This document shows positions 52,620 to 61,591 of a DNA stretch of 64,000 bases, one piece after another. The translations under genes were made by a program, and so were the position numbers. The stretch's first letter is position 1. Every line of letters starts with the position of its first letter. This DNA is from Actinocrinis sp035653575 (GTDB lineage Bacteria > Actinomycetota > Actinomycetes > Streptomycetales > Catenulisporaceae). The notes under the pieces are model-generated. The model ran no database searches, was not told the origin of the DNA, and saw nothing but the letters and a program-made list of their open reading frames with translations. The DNA lies in assembly GCF_035653575.1 (NCBI RefSeq), contig NZ_DASRBQ010000069.1, forward strand, positions 1 to 64,000, in the 5' to 3' direction.

Positions 52620-52823
52620 CTACAGGGGCTTGACGTTCTCCGCCTGCGGGCCCTTCGGGCCGTTGGTAACTTCGAACTCGACGCGCTGGTTCTCGTCGAG
52701 CGAACGGTAGCCGCTCGTCTGGATCGCAGTGAAGTGGACGAAGACGTCGGCGCCGCCGTCGTCCTGGGAGATGAAGCCGTAGCCCTTCTCCGCGTTGAAC
52801 CACTTGACCGTACCGGAAGCCAT
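52620..52823 (-). CDS. Cold-shock protein (CspA family)
   Basis: A 67-residue OB-fold RNA/DNA chaperone. ASGTVKWFNAEKGYGFISQD contains RNP-1 (KGYGFI) and DVFVHFTAIQ contains RNP-2 (VFVHF). The basic/aromatic surface and the C-terminal KGPQAENVKPL are typical of actinobacterial CspA-type proteins. An AGAGGAGAGAG ribosome-binding site directly precedes the ATG. The gene is monocistronic with a long GC-rich leader containing a hairpin (see 52945-52968), so post-transcriptional control is likely. Confidence 0.96.
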   Translation of the reverse strand: MASGTVKWFNAEKGYGFISQDDGGADVFVHFTAIQTSGYRSLDENQRVEFEVTNGPKGPQAENVKPL

Positions 52824-53170
52824 CTCTCTCCTCTAGGAAGGGGACGTCGGACAGGTCCCACACTGCGTGGGTCCCGGGTTGCCCTCCACGAACCGTCCCG
52901 CTTTGCCAGTCACGCCGGGAGAGGATGCGCCACGAAACACAAAGGCCCGCGGCCGTACTCCCGCGGGCGTTCAAACGAAGCATTCAGGGAACTGCAGCTG
53001 CAACCGGGGCCACCTTAACACGTGACTACCGCCACGTCCCTCGTTCCAACGGGTGAAATTCGAAAAGATCCCCGTTCGCTAGGGGCGAACGCTGTCCGAG
53101 ACCTGGCACAAACCACCGTATGCGGTACCACCAGGTCAAAAACCGGGTGCGCGATGGTCATACAGCGCCT
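52824..53170. promoter_or_regulatory. 347-bp divergent spacer: cold-shock leader and ABC-exporter promoter
   Basis: No gene is supported; overlapping frames lack codon bias and ribosome-binding sites. The left two thirds should be the untranslated leader of the cold-shock gene (minus). The right end (53020-53170) is AT-richer and must hold the exporter promoter. Confidence 0.55.
52945..52968 (-). promoter_or_regulatory. Hairpin in the cold-shock gene leader, with U-rich tail
   Basis: GCCCGCGG (52945-52952) pairs perfectly with CCGCGGGC (52961-52968). On the minus strand it is followed by CTTTGTGTTT, so it looks like an intrinsic terminator or attenuator placed 120 bp upstream of the cold-shock start codon. 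Whether it lies inside the transcript depends on the unknown start site. Confidence 0.5.
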
Positions 53171-55138
53171 ATGGTCCTTACCATGCCCCCTTCTTCGCCG
53201 TCCGGCGGTTCTTTCGCGTCCCTATGGCGTCTGAAGACCTATGTTCGTCCGTATCGGTGGCAGATGCTGCTCATGTTCACCGTCGCCCTCGCCGGCACGC
53301 TCGTCGGCGTCGCCGTACCCCTGCTGACCAAGGCGGTCGTGGACGGGCCGCTGCGCCGGGGGGACCGCGGCGCGCTCTGGCTGCTCGGCTTCTACGCGCT
53401 GCTGTTCGGCCTGGCCGAGGCCACCCTCATCCTCGCCCGCCGGCTCACCCTGGCCAACAGCGCGCTCGGCATCGAGAAGGACCTGCGCGACGAGCTCTAC
53501 GCGCACCTGCAGCGCCTCGACGTCGGCTTCCACGACTCCTGGCAGTCGGGCCAGCTGGTCGCCCGGATGACCAGCGACATCTCCGCGATCCGGCGGTTCC
53601 TCGGCTTCGCGCTGATCTTCCTGGTGGTCAACACGATCACCTTCGGCGTGGTCGGCGTGCTGCTGATCGTCATCCACCCGCTGCTCGGCGGCGTGATCGT
53701 GGTGCTCGGACTGCCACTGAGCTATGTGATCTTCAAGTACTCGCGGACGTACCGGCGGCAGATCCGCGCCGTGCAGGACCAGCAGGGCGAGGTGGCCACC
53801 GACGTCGAGGAGTCGGCGCTCGGCATCCGCGCCATCAAGTCCTTCGGCCGAGCCGGCTTCCTGGCCGACCGCTACCTGGCCAAGGCGCGCAAGCTGCGCG
53901 GCCTCCAGCTGACCCAGATCAAGACGCTGGCCGAGATCTGGGCGGTGATCATCGCGCAGCCGCAGGTGGTGCTCGGGCTGATCGTCCTCGGCGGCGGCGT
54001 CGCGGTGGCCGACGGCACCCTCACCCTCGGCACCCTGGTCGCCTTCATCTCCCTCTACCTGCTGCTGATCTGGCCGATCGAGTCGATGGGCTGGCTGCTC
54101 GCGGCCTCCCAGGAGGCCAACACCGCGGCCGAGCGGGTCTTCGAAGTGCTCGACGCCGAGCCGCAGATCCTCAGCCCGCAGATCCCAGATCCCCAGGCGC
54201 AAGGTGCCCAAGTGCAAGGTCCTCAGGCGCAAGGTCCCCAGGCCGACGCCGCACCGGCCGCCGCACAGCTGCCCGCGCAGGCCTCGGCGGCGGCTGACGT
54301 CCCGGCCGCCGCCCGGCTGACCGAGCGCCCGCGCCCCGAGGTGCGGCCGGCTCCCGCGGCCGACAACGCGCGCCTCGCCTTCGAGCACGTGAGCTTCAGC
54401 TACCCGGTCGCCCTGGGCCGGGTTTCCGAGCAGGCGATCCTCACCGACGTGAACCTGCGCCTGGCCCCCGGCGAGACCATCGCGATCGTCGGCCCGACCG
54501 GCTGCGGCAAGACCACCCTGACGTCGCTGGTGCCGCGACTCTACGACGTCACCGCCGGCCGGGTGCTGGTCGACGGGACTGACGTGCGCGACCTGCCGCT
54601 GACCGAGCTGCGCGCCCGGGTCGCCTGCGCCTTCGAGGACCCGACCCTGTTCTCCGCCAGCGTCCGGGAGAACCTCGTGCTCGGCCGCCCCGAGGCCACC
54701 GAGGAGCAGGTCGAGGAGGCGCTGCGGATCGCGCAGGCCGGCTTCGTGCACGAGCTGCCCTGGGGCCTGGACACCCGGGTCGGCGAGCAGGGCCTGTCCC
54801 TCTCCGGTGGACAGCGCCAGCGCCTGGCCCTGGCCCGCGCCGTGCTCGGCCGCCCGCCGGTGCTCGTGCTCGACGACCCGCTCTCCGCGCTCGACGTGCA
54901 CACCGAGGGCCTGGTCGAGCAGGCGCTGCGCGCGGTCCTGGCCGAGACCACCGGCCTGGTCGTCGCGCACCGCGCCTCCACCGTGCTGCTCGCCGACCGG
55001 GTCGCCCTGCTCGGCCCGCACCCCGACGGCGGCCACACCATCACCGCGCTCGGCACCCACCACGAGCTGCTGGAGACCGAGCCCGCCTACCGCGACCTGC
55101 TGTCGCAGAGCTCTGAACTCGTCGAGGAAGGCGTTTAA
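53171..55138 (+). CDS. ABC exporter half-transporter A (degenerate ATP site)
   Basis: A 655-residue type IV exporter subunit with six helices (about 20-330) and one ABC domain (about 405-650). ATG 53171 or 53183 are both possible; neither has a clear ribosome-binding site, so the message may be leaderless. Walker A is GPTGCGKTT and the signature LSLSGGQRQRLALARA is intact. Walker B is LVLDDPLSALD: the catalytic Glu is replaced by Asp. That is the mark of the degenerate site in heterodimeric exporters. A 65-residue linker between the membrane and ABC domains contains three QAQGP-like pentapeptides from a 15-bp repeat. The partner gene follows after 5 bp. The substrate (drug or lipid-like) is not deducible. 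Confidence 0.92.
   Translation: MVLTMPPSSPSGGSFASLWRLKTYVRPYRWQMLLMFTVALAGTLVGVAVPLLTKAVVDGPLRRGDRGALWLLGFYALLFGLAEATLILARRLTLANSALGIEKDLRDELYAHLQRLDVGFHDSWQSGQLVARMTSDISAIRRFLGFALIFLVVNTITFGVVGVLLIVIHPLLGGVIVVLGLPLSYVIFKYSRTYRRQIRAVQDQQGEVATDVEESALGIRAIKSFGRAGFLADRYLAKARKLRGLQLTQIKTLAEIWAVIIAQPQVVLGLIVLGGGVAVADGTLTLGTLVAFISLYLLLIWPIESMGWLLAASQEANTAAERVFEVLDAEPQILSPQIPDPQAQGAQVQGPQAQGPQADAAPAAAQLPAQASAAADVPAAARLTERPRPEVRPAPAADNARLAFEHVSFSYPVALGRVSEQAILTDVNLRLAPGETIAIVGPTGCGKTTLTSLVPRLYDVTAGRVLVDGTDVRDLPLTELRARVACAFEDPTLFSASVRENLVLGRPEATEEQVEEALRIAQAGFVHELPWGLDTRVGEQGLSLSGGQRQRLALARAVLGRPPVLVLDDPLSALDVHTEGLVEQALRAVLAETTGLVVAHRASTVLLADRVALLGPHPDGGHTITALGTHHELLETEPAYRDLLSQSSELVEEGV
54194..54238 (+). 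repeat. 15-bp tandem repeat (three units) in exporter subunit A
   Basis: CAGGCGCAAGGTGCC (54194-54208), CAAGTGCAAGGTCCT (54209-54223) and CAGGCGCAAGGTCCC (54224-54238) encode QAQGA, QVQGP and QAQGP in the linker before the nucleotide-binding domain. Confidence 0.85.
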
Positions 55139-55143
55139 CCCGC

Positions 55144-57096
55144 ATGACCGTGCTCGACACCGACTCCGACGCATCCGCCGCCCGATCCGCCGACTCCGAC
55201 AAGAACGCTGCCGACAAGAACGCCGAAGACAAGAACGCCGCCGTACTGGACGACTGGCGCGGGGTCGCCGCCGAGAAGGCCGACGAGATCTCGGCCAGCG
55301 GCGGGCTGTTCCTGCGCGCCCGCTCCCGCCGGCTGCTCGCCCTGCTGCTGCGCCCGCACCGCCGCGCCCTGGCCTGGGCCACCTTCCTGATCGTCGTGGT
55401 CACCGGCGCCGAGATGGCCGGCCCGTACCTGGTGTCCGTCGGCATCGACTCCGGCATCCCGGCGATCCACCGCGGCGACTGGGCCCCGATCGGCGCCGCG
55501 GTCAGCGGCATCCTGGTCACCGCGCTGGCCGGAGCCCTGCTGCGGCTGCGATTCCTGAAGGTGGCCGGACGCATCGGCCAGGACGTCCTGTTCGACCTGC
55601 GCGGCCGGGTCTTCCGCCACTTCCAGCAGCTGCCGATCGCCTTCCACGAGCGGTACACCTCGGGCCGGGTGATCTCCCGGCTCACCAACGACCTCGACGC
55701 CCTGGGCGAGCTGGTCAACGCCAGCCTCGACGGCCTGATCGACGCGACGCTGAACATCGCGGTGATCGGCATCCTGCTGGCCGTGCTCGACCCCGAGCTC
55801 TCGCTGTTCCTGCTGATCTGCCTGCCTGCGCTCTACCTGCTGCTGCGCTGGTACACCAACGGCTCGCGGGTCGCCTACCGCCGCACCCGCGAGGCGATCG
55901 CCGCGCTGATCGTGCAGTTCGTCGAGACCCTCAACGGCATCCGCGCCGTGCAGGCCTTCCGCCGCGAGCCGCGCAACGACGCGATCTTCGACCAGCTCAG
56001 CCGCGACTACAAGGACGCCAACGCGGACGCGCTGCGGCTGATGGCCTGGTTCATGCCCGGCATCAAGGCGGTCGGCGCGGTGATGACCGCCGCGGTGCTG
56101 ATCTTCGGCGGCTTCCAGGTGATGGACCACGCGCTCGAGGTCGGCGTGCTCACCGCCTACCTGCTCTACCTGCGCCGGTTCTTCGACCCGCTGCAGGACC
56201 TGGCGATGTTCTACAACTCCTACCAGTCCGCCACCGCCGCCCTGGAGAAGCTCTCCGGCGTGCTGGAGGAGGAGGCCAGCGTCCCCGAGCCGGCGAACCC
56301 CGCCGAGCTGCCCTCCCCGGTGCGCGGCGAGCTGCGCTTCGAGCATGTGCGCTTCGCCTACCCGCGGCGCGAGCAGCAGTCCCCGGACGGCGAGGCGACC
56401 CCCGAGAAGGTCATCCTGCCCGACCTTGAGCTGACCATCCCGGCCGGGCAGACCGTCGCGCTGGTCGGCGCCACCGGAGCCGGCAAGTCCACGCTGGCCC
56501 GGCTGATGTGCCGTTTCTACGACCCGGACGCCGGCGCGGTACGGCTCGACGGCATCGACCTGCGCGACCTGCGCGACACCGACCTGCGCCGCGCCGTGGT
56601 GATGGTCACCCAGGAGAACTTCCTGTTCAGCGGCACCGTCGCGGACAACATCCGGTTCGGCCGGCCCGACGCAACCGACGCGCAGGTGCGGGAGGCCGCC
56701 CAGGCCATCGGCGCGCACCAGTTCATCGCGGCGCTGCCGGACGGCTACGACACCGATGTGAAGAAGCGCGGCGGCCGCCTCTCGGCCGGGCAGCGGCAGC
56801 TGGTCGCCTTCGCCCGCGCGTTCCTCGCCGATCCCGCCGTCCTGGTGCTCGACGAGGCCACCTCCTCGCTCGACGTGCCCAGCGAGCGGCTGGTGCAGCG
56901 GGCCCTGCGCACCATCCTGGCCGAGCGCACCGCGCTGATCATCGCGCACCGGCTCTCCACGGTGGAGATCGCGGACCGGGTGCTGGTCATGGAGGGCGGG
57001 CGGATCGTGGAGGACGGCACGCCGGCCGAACTGCTCGACGCCGCCGCGGGCCACTTCGCCGGGCTGCATTCCGCGTGGGTGGATTCGCTCGCCTAA
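55144..57096 (+). CDS. ABC exporter half-transporter B (canonical ATP site)
   Basis: A 650-residue partner of the preceding subunit. After a charged N-terminal tail containing three DKNAA-like pentapeptides come six membrane helices (first about 75-95, AWATFLIVVVTGAEMAGPYL) and one ABC domain. Walker A is GATGAGKST, the signature is RLSAGQRQLVAFARA (LSAGQ rather than LSGGQ) and Walker B LVLDEATSSLD retains the catalytic Glu. With subunit A's Asp, the pair forms one consensus and one degenerate ATP site, as in TM287/288 or BmrCD-type exporters. The genes are 5 bp apart and surely co-expressed. Confidence 0.93.
   Translation: MTVLDTDSDASAARSADSDKNAADKNAEDKNAAVLDDWRGVAAEKADEISASGGLFLRARSRRLLALLLRPHRRALAWATFLIVVVTGAEMAGPYLVSVGIDSGIPAIHRGDWAPIGAAVSGILVTALAGALLRLRFLKVAGRIGQDVLFDLRGRVFRHFQQLPIAFHERYTSGRVISRLTNDLDALGELVNASLDGLIDATLNIAVIGILLAVLDPELSLFLLICLPALYLLLRWYTNGSRVAYRRTREAIAALIVQFVETLNGIRAVQAFRREPRNDAIFDQLSRDYKDANADALRLMAWFMPGIKAVGAVMTAAVLIFGGFQVMDHALEVGVLTAYLLYLRRFFDPLQDLAMFYNSYQSATAALEKLSGVLEEEASVPEPANPAELPSPVRGELRFEHVRFAYPRREQQSPDGEATPEKVILPDLELTIPAGQTVALVGATGAGKSTLARLMCRFYDPDAGAVRLDGIDLRDLRDTDLRRAVVMVTQENFLFSGTVADNIRFGRPDATDAQVREAAQAIGAHQFIAALPDGYDTDVKKRGGRLSAGQRQLVAFARAFLADPAVLVLDEATSSLDVPSERLVQRALRTILAERTALIIAHRLSTVEIADRVLVMEGGRIVEDGTPAELLDAAAGHFAGLHSAWVDSLA
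55198..55242 (+). repeat. 15-bp tandem repeat (three units) in exporter subunit B
   Basis: GACAAGAACGCTGCC (55198-55212), GACAAGAACGCCGAA (55213-55227) and GACAAGAACGCCGCC (55228-55242) encode DKNAA, DKNAE and DKNAA in the cytoplasmic N-terminal tail. Confidence 0.88.
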
Positions 57097-57287
57097 CCGA
57101 TCGGACCCGGGAATTGCGCCGGCGTTCGGCGAACCGGAATTCATAGGGAAAACCCTTGGTCCGGCGGCGGGCGCGAACCGGCTGAGAAAGCCGCGAAACC
57201 GGACGAATCCGAGTTCGCGGGCCCGAAACACAGGCGAGTTACCAGGGAGTATCCCGCTAATCGACCGAAGCAGCCTACGATCGCCCC

Positions 57288-57959
57288 ATGACCCGCGTAC
57301 TGCTCGCAGAGGACGACGTGGCTATCGCCGAGCCTTTGGCCCGCGCGCTGCGCCGAGAGGGCTACGACGTGGACCTGCGCGCGGACGGCCCAGGGGCGCT
57401 GGCCCTGGCCCAGTCCGGCGTGGTCGACCTGCTCGTCCTCGACCTGGGGCTGCCCGGCATGGACGGGCTCGAGGTGTGCCGGCGGCTGCGCACCGACGGC
57501 CACGGCTTCCCGGTACTGGTGCTCACCGCCCGCGCCGACGAGGTGGACACCGTGGTCGGCCTCGACGCCGGCGCCGACGACTACGTGACCAAGCCCTTCC
57601 GGCTGGCCGAACTGCTGGCCCGGGTGCGCGCGCTGCTGCGCCGCGGCTCCCCGGACAGCGGGACGGCGGCCCGCGGCGTGCGTATCGACGTCGAGTCGCA
57701 CCGCGCCTTCCTCGGCGACGAGGAGCTGAACCTGACCGCCAAGGAGTTCGACCTGCTGCGCGTGCTGGTGCGCGACGCCGGCCGCGTGATAACCAGGGAA
57801 CAACTGATGCGCGAAGTCTGGGACACTACCTGGTGGTCCTCGACCAAGACGCTCGACATGCACATCTCCTGGCTGCGTAAGAAGCTCGGCGACGACGCCG
57901 CCAACCCCCGGTTCATCTCCACCGTGCGGGGGGTCGGCTTCCGGTTCGAGCGCGGCTGA
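57288..57959 (+). CDS. OmpR/PhoB-family response regulator
   Basis: A 223-residue regulator with a receiver domain (acidic EDD at 8-10, phospho-acceptor Asp52 in LLVLDLGLPGMDG, Thr in LTARAD, Lys in DDYVTKPFR) and a winged helix (LTAKEFDLLRVLVRDAG, then LDMHISWLRKKLG and VRGVGFRFE). The sensor kinase follows 64 bp downstream. The 191-bp spacer upstream is AT-enriched and contains GAACCGG-type short repeats. The exporter genes just upstream, in the same direction, are possible targets (inference). Confidence 0.93.
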   Translation: MTRVLLAEDDVAIAEPLARALRREGYDVDLRADGPGALALAQSGVVDLLVLDLGLPGMDGLEVCRRLRTDGHGFPVLVLTARADEVDTVVGLDAGADDYVTKPFRLAELLARVRALLRRGSPDSGTAARGVRIDVESHRAFLGDEELNLTAKEFDLLRVLVRDAGRVITREQLMREVWDTTWWSSTKTLDMHISWLRKKLGDDAANPRFISTVRGVGFRFERG

Positions 57960-58023
57960 TTGACGTGTCCCGCGGCGGTCGAACCCGGACCAGCAAGGCA
58001 CCGTCCAGGGCCAGGGGGGTTCG

Positions 58024-59283
58024 ATGCGCCGCCGGATGATCAAGTCGACGGTCTCCGCCGTGCTGATCGTCGTCGTGCTGCTCGGCGTGCCGCTGGGCAT
58101 CATCGACGCGCTGCGCATCAGCGAGGCGGAGCACGCCGCGCTCAATCAGAAGGTGCAGCTCATCGGCTTCCAGCTGGACCAGCAGCTGGCGGTCAACCAG
58201 CAGGTCGACCTGGACGCGCTGAAGAAGCTGGTGCCGCGGGGCGACAGCGTGGCCGTCACCTATCCCGGCCACGCCAAGCAGCCGGTGATCATCAACCCGC
58301 AGGTCACCGACCACCCCAGGTCCAGCGACGTGTACAAGGGACCGCCGCCGCGCTCGGTGACCGCGATCCTGACCGAGTCCTGGTCGCCGACCGAGACGCG
58401 CATCCGCGGCAGCCTGCTGCTGGTGCTCGGCGTGGCGGTGCTGGCCACCGTGGCGGCCTGCGGGGTCGCCTTCCTCCAGGCGCGCCGCCTAGCCCGGCCG
58501 CTGAGCGACCTGGCGCAGACCGCCGAGCGGCTCGGCTCCGGCGACCCGCGCCCGCGCCACCGCCGTTACGGCATCCCCGAGCTCGACCGGGTCGCCGAGG
58601 TGATCGACCACACCGCGGAGCGCATCTCCCGGATGCTGGCCACCGAACGCCGGCTGGCCGCGGACGCCTCGCACCAGCTGCGCACGCCGCTGACCGCGCT
58701 GTCCATGCGCCTTGAGGAGATTATCGCGGCGCAGGATCTGATGGACGTGAAGGAGGAGGCGGCGGTCGCGCTCACCCAGGTCGAGCGGCTGACCGACGTC
58801 GTGCAGCGGCTGCTGACCGACGCGCGCGACACCCGCAGGTCCACCTCGACCGTGCCGATCGACGTGGACATGGTCATCCGGCAGCAGATCTTCGAATGGC
58901 GGCCGGCCTTCCGCAGCGCCCGGCGCCCGATCCGGGTCGACGGCGTGCGCGGCCTGGCCGCGGTCGCCACGCCCGGGGCGTTCGCGCAGGTGCTCGCAAC
59001 GCTTATGGAGAACTCGCTGATGCACGGCGCCGGCCCGGTCACCATCCGCACCCGGACCACCGGCGGCTCGGTGGTGGTCGAGGTGTGCGACGAGGGCCCC
59101 GGGGTGCCGCCGGAGCTCGGCGCGCGGGTCTTCGAGCGGTCGGTGTCCGGCCGCGCCTCCACCGGTCTCGGCCTGACCGTGGCCCGGGAGCTGGCCGAGG
59201 CCGACGGTGGCCGGCTGGAGCTGCTGCAGCAGCGGCCGCCGGTGTTCGCGGTGTTCCTCACCGCCTTCGACCCGGTGATGTAG
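58024..59283 (+). CDS. Two-component sensor histidine kinase
   Basis: A 419-residue kinase preceded by GGGGG at the right distance. TM1 is at about 7-28 (TVSAVLIVVVLLGVPLGIID) and TM2 at about 137-158 (LLLVLGVAVLATVAACGVAF), enclosing a sensor region of about 105 residues without cysteines. A HAMP linker (RPLSDLAQTAERLGSGDP) is followed by the phospho-acceptor His in ADASHQLRTPLTALSMR. The ATPase domain shows an N box (LATLMENSLMHG), G1 (CDEGPGVPPE) and G2 (STGLGLTVARE). It pairs with the response regulator at 57288-57959. Confidence 0.93.
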   Translation: MRRRMIKSTVSAVLIVVVLLGVPLGIIDALRISEAEHAALNQKVQLIGFQLDQQLAVNQQVDLDALKKLVPRGDSVAVTYPGHAKQPVIINPQVTDHPRSSDVYKGPPPRSVTAILTESWSPTETRIRGSLLLVLGVAVLATVAACGVAFLQARRLARPLSDLAQTAERLGSGDPRPRHRRYGIPELDRVAEVIDHTAERISRMLATERRLAADASHQLRTPLTALSMRLEEIIAAQDLMDVKEEAAVALTQVERLTDVVQRLLTDARDTRRSTSTVPIDVDMVIRQQIFEWRPAFRSARRPIRVDGVRGLAAVATPGAFAQVLATLMENSLMHGAGPVTIRTRTTGGSVVVEVCDEGPGVPPELGARVFERSVSGRASTGLGLTVARELAEADGGRLELLQQRPPVFAVFLTAFDPVM

Positions 59284-59423
59284 CGAGGCCGTCTGGCGGG
59301 ACCGACCAGGGGGCCGGGTAGCGGGGCGCGCGGCAATGCGCGAACGCGCTCCCGGCGGTACCCGTGCGGTGAAAGTAAGTCGTGAAACTTATGGCACGCG
59401 GCAGGACAGTGGCGCGAAAGAGT

Positions 59424-59451
59424 GGGCGGGAACCCGATCGGGTTCCCGCCC
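59424..59451. terminator. Perfect 28-bp palindrome, bidirectional terminator
   Basis: Positions 59424-59437 (GGGCGGGAACCCGA) are the exact reverse complement of 59438-59451. It lies between the convergent histidine kinase (+) and GtrA (-) genes. The zero-spacer symmetry means the RNA stem has about 12 bp and a 4-nt loop. Confidence 0.8.
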
Positions 59452-59483
59452 TGAAGCTGTGCGGAAGTCTTGGCTGAGGCCGG

Positions 59484-60050
59484 TTACCGCTCGGCGCGCA
59501 GCAGGTCGCCGGAGCCGGAGCGCTTGTGCCGCGGGCTGCTCGGCACCATCGGCAGCTGCGAGGTGGGCAGCGGCTCGGCGGCGGGGAACTGGAACTGCTC
59601 GCCGGCCAGCGCCGGGTCCGCCTTCGGGAAGATCCAGGTGCGGTAGGTCCACAGCCGGAAGACCATTCCGAGCGGCATGCCGAACATGTACTTGGCCACG
59701 TTGTTCGCCAGCGCGCCGTCGAAGTGCAGGATGTACTGCGAGAACGCCAGCGGCACCGTCTCGATCAGCATCCCGATGCCGTTGACCGCGAAGAACAGCA
59801 CCAGCTCGCGGCTGCGGCCGATCGAGTCGCGGTCCTTGTAGGTCCAGAACCGGTTGCCTACGTACGCGACGATCGTGGCCACGACGGTGCCGACCACGGA
59901 GCCGATGACCGGCTTGTGCGGGATGGCCTGCCAGCACAGGTTGGTCACCAGCATGTTCACCACAAGGGCGATCAGGCCGATCGTGCCGAACTTCGCCAGC
60001 TCGTGAAAGCCGCGGCGAACTCGGGCGTATGCAGCTTGTAGTGCCGCCAC
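59484..60050 (-). CDS. GtrA-family membrane protein
   Basis: A 188-residue protein with four predicted membrane helices: KFGTIGLIALVVNMLVTNLC, a helix around VVGTVVATIVAYVGNRFWTY, LVLFFAVNGIGMLIETVPLA and NVAKYMFGMPLGMVFRLWTY. NRFWTYKDRD and FRLWTYRTWIF are the GtrA motifs at the ends of helices 2 and 4. The last 45 residues form a cytoplasmic tail. GtrA proteins are thought to flip polyprenyl-linked sugars for wall or teichoic-acid glycosylation. A GTG at 60050 opens the reading frame. Confidence 0.88.
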   Translation of the reverse strand: MAALQAAYARVRRGFHELAKFGTIGLIALVVNMLVTNLCWQAIPHKPVIGSVVGTVVATIVAYVGNRFWTYKDRDSIGRSRELVLFFAVNGIGMLIETVPLAFSQYILHFDGALANNVAKYMFGMPLGMVFRLWTYRTWIFPKADPALAGEQFQFPAAEPLPTSQLPMVPSSPRHKRSGSGDLLRAER

Positions 60051-60364
60051 TGTGGATTACCTACCTGACTTCCGGGGGCTCACCACTACGAGAGTAGCCA
60101 TTCTTGACCGCCGCAGACCGCCACCATAGGTCCCGTAGCAGACCTGTGACGGACACATTGCCCGTTCAAGGTATACGAGACGCGGCCGCCAACCCATGAC
60201 AGCACAAAGGAATGACCGCGGCAGCCGGAGTTCTCGGGCGATTCTGGCGCATTCCGGCACCGCCGGGTGAATGTGACCGAGCTCACCCGGTGTTCCCGGC
60301 GTGGCGGACCGCGGACCTGCCGCTCGGCATGAACAGGGTCTGACCGCCGTTAGGCTTGGTTCCT
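60051..60364. promoter_or_regulatory. 314-bp divergent promoter region of the gtrA-like gene and purK
   Basis: No gene is supported. TTGACC (60104-60109) and TAGGTC (60127-60132), separated by 17 bp, form a plausible sigma-70-type promoter towards purK. A TAGGCT just before the purK start is a second, leaderless-type possibility. A purine-repressor operator was not recognised. Confidence 0.45.
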
Positions 60365-61591
60365 GTGATCGGCACACCTACCGCACTAACGGACACGGGA
60401 CGTGGCAGCTCCGGAGCCGTGAGCGCGCCGGTGGTCGGCGTCATCGGCGGCGGCCAGCTGGCCCGGATGATGCAGCCCGCGGCCATCGCGCTCGGCGTGC
60501 GACTGCGCGTGCTCGCGACAGGCCCCGACGAGTCGGCCGCGCAGGTGATCCCGGACGTAGCCCTCGGCGCCCATGACGACCCCGAAGCGGTCCTGGCCTT
60601 CGCCCGCGGCTGCGACGTGATCACCTTCGACCACGAGCACGTGCCGACTCCGGTGTTGGAGCGCCTGATCGAACTCGGCGTCGCGGTACGGCCGGGACCG
60701 GGTGCCCTCGTGCACGCACAGGACAAGTCGGTCATGCGGGAGCGGCTGAGCGCGATCGGCGTGCCGTGCCCGCAGTGGGCCCACCTGGACGATTCGGGCG
60801 ACGGCGTCGAGGGCGTGATCGCCAAGGCCACCGAGTTCGCGAAGGAAGCCGGCTGGCCCTTCATCCTCAAGACGGCGCGCGGCGGTTACGACGGCAAAGG
60901 CGTCTGGCGGATCGAGAACGTACAGCAGTTGCGTGAGGTGGCGCATGGCGCGGCAACGCGTGGCGTGAAGCTCATCGCCGAGGCGCTGGTCCCCTTCACG
61001 CGGGAGCTGTCCGCACAGGTCGCGCGCTCGCCGCATGGGCAGGCGGTGGCGTACCCGGTGGTCGAGACGGTGCAGCGGGAGGGCATCTGCCGCGAGGTGT
61101 ACGCTCCGGCCCCCGGTCTGGACGTGGACCGCTCGGCCGAGGCGCAGCGCATCGCGCTCACCATCGCCCGGGATCTGGATGTGACCGGGATGCTGGCGGT
61201 CGAGCTGTTCCAGACCGCCGATGGCGCGCTGAGCGTCAACGAACTGGCGATGCGGCCGCACAACTCCGGCCACTGGAGTATCGACGGCGCGGTGACCAGC
61301 CAGTTCGAGAACCACCTGCGGGCGGTGCTGGACCTGCCGCTCGGCGCGCCGACCCCGCAGGCTCCGGTGGCGGTGATGGCGAACGTGCTCGGCCTCGACC
61401 TGCCCGACGTCTACCCGGCGTACCTGCACTGCATGGCCCGCGACCCGGGGCTCAAGATCCACATGTACGGCAAGGCGGTCAAGCCCGGCCGCAAGATCGG
61501 GCACGTGACCGTGCTCGGCGACGACTTCGAGGACTGCGTCGAGCGCGCCGCGCACGCCGCCGCCTACCTGCGGGGAGAGATCGATGAGTAG
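60365..61591 (+). CDS. purK: 5-(carboxyamino)imidazole ribonucleotide synthase
   Basis: About 408 residues, an ATP-grasp enzyme that carboxylates AIR with bicarbonate and ATP in purine synthesis. VVGVIGGGQLARMMQPAAIA is the PurK N-terminal motif. FILKTARGGYDGKGVWRIEN is the glycine-rich ATP loop. VELFQTADGALSVNELAMRP and HNSGHWSIDGAVTSQFENHL are the catalytic/metal segments. I use the GTG at 60365, which suits a leaderless transcript behind TAGGCT; the GTG at 60419 (VSAPVVG) is an alternative with GGAG upstream. It overlaps purE by 8 nt. Confidence 0.93.
   Translation: MIGTPTALTDTGRGSSGAVSAPVVGVIGGGQLARMMQPAAIALGVRLRVLATGPDESAAQVIPDVALGAHDDPEAVLAFARGCDVITFDHEHVPTPVLERLIELGVAVRPGPGALVHAQDKSVMRERLSAIGVPCPQWAHLDDSGDGVEGVIAKATEFAKEAGWPFILKTARGGYDGKGVWRIENVQQLREVAHGAATRGVKLIAEALVPFTRELSAQVARSPHGQAVAYPVVETVQREGICREVYAPAPGLDVDRSAEAQRIALTIARDLDVTGMLAVELFQTADGALSVNELAMRPHNSGHWSIDGAVTSQFENHLRAVLDLPLGAPTPQAPVAVMANVLGLDLPDVYPAYLHCMARDPGLKIHMYGKAVKPGRKIGHVTVLGDDFEDCVERAAHAAAYLRGEIDE

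Noticed and set aside
53222..55174. Long minus-strand frame opposite the exporter subunit A gene
   Set aside because: It has Gln/His/Arg/Glu-rich low-complexity antisense translation. The plus strand encodes a full ABC exporter with all motifs.
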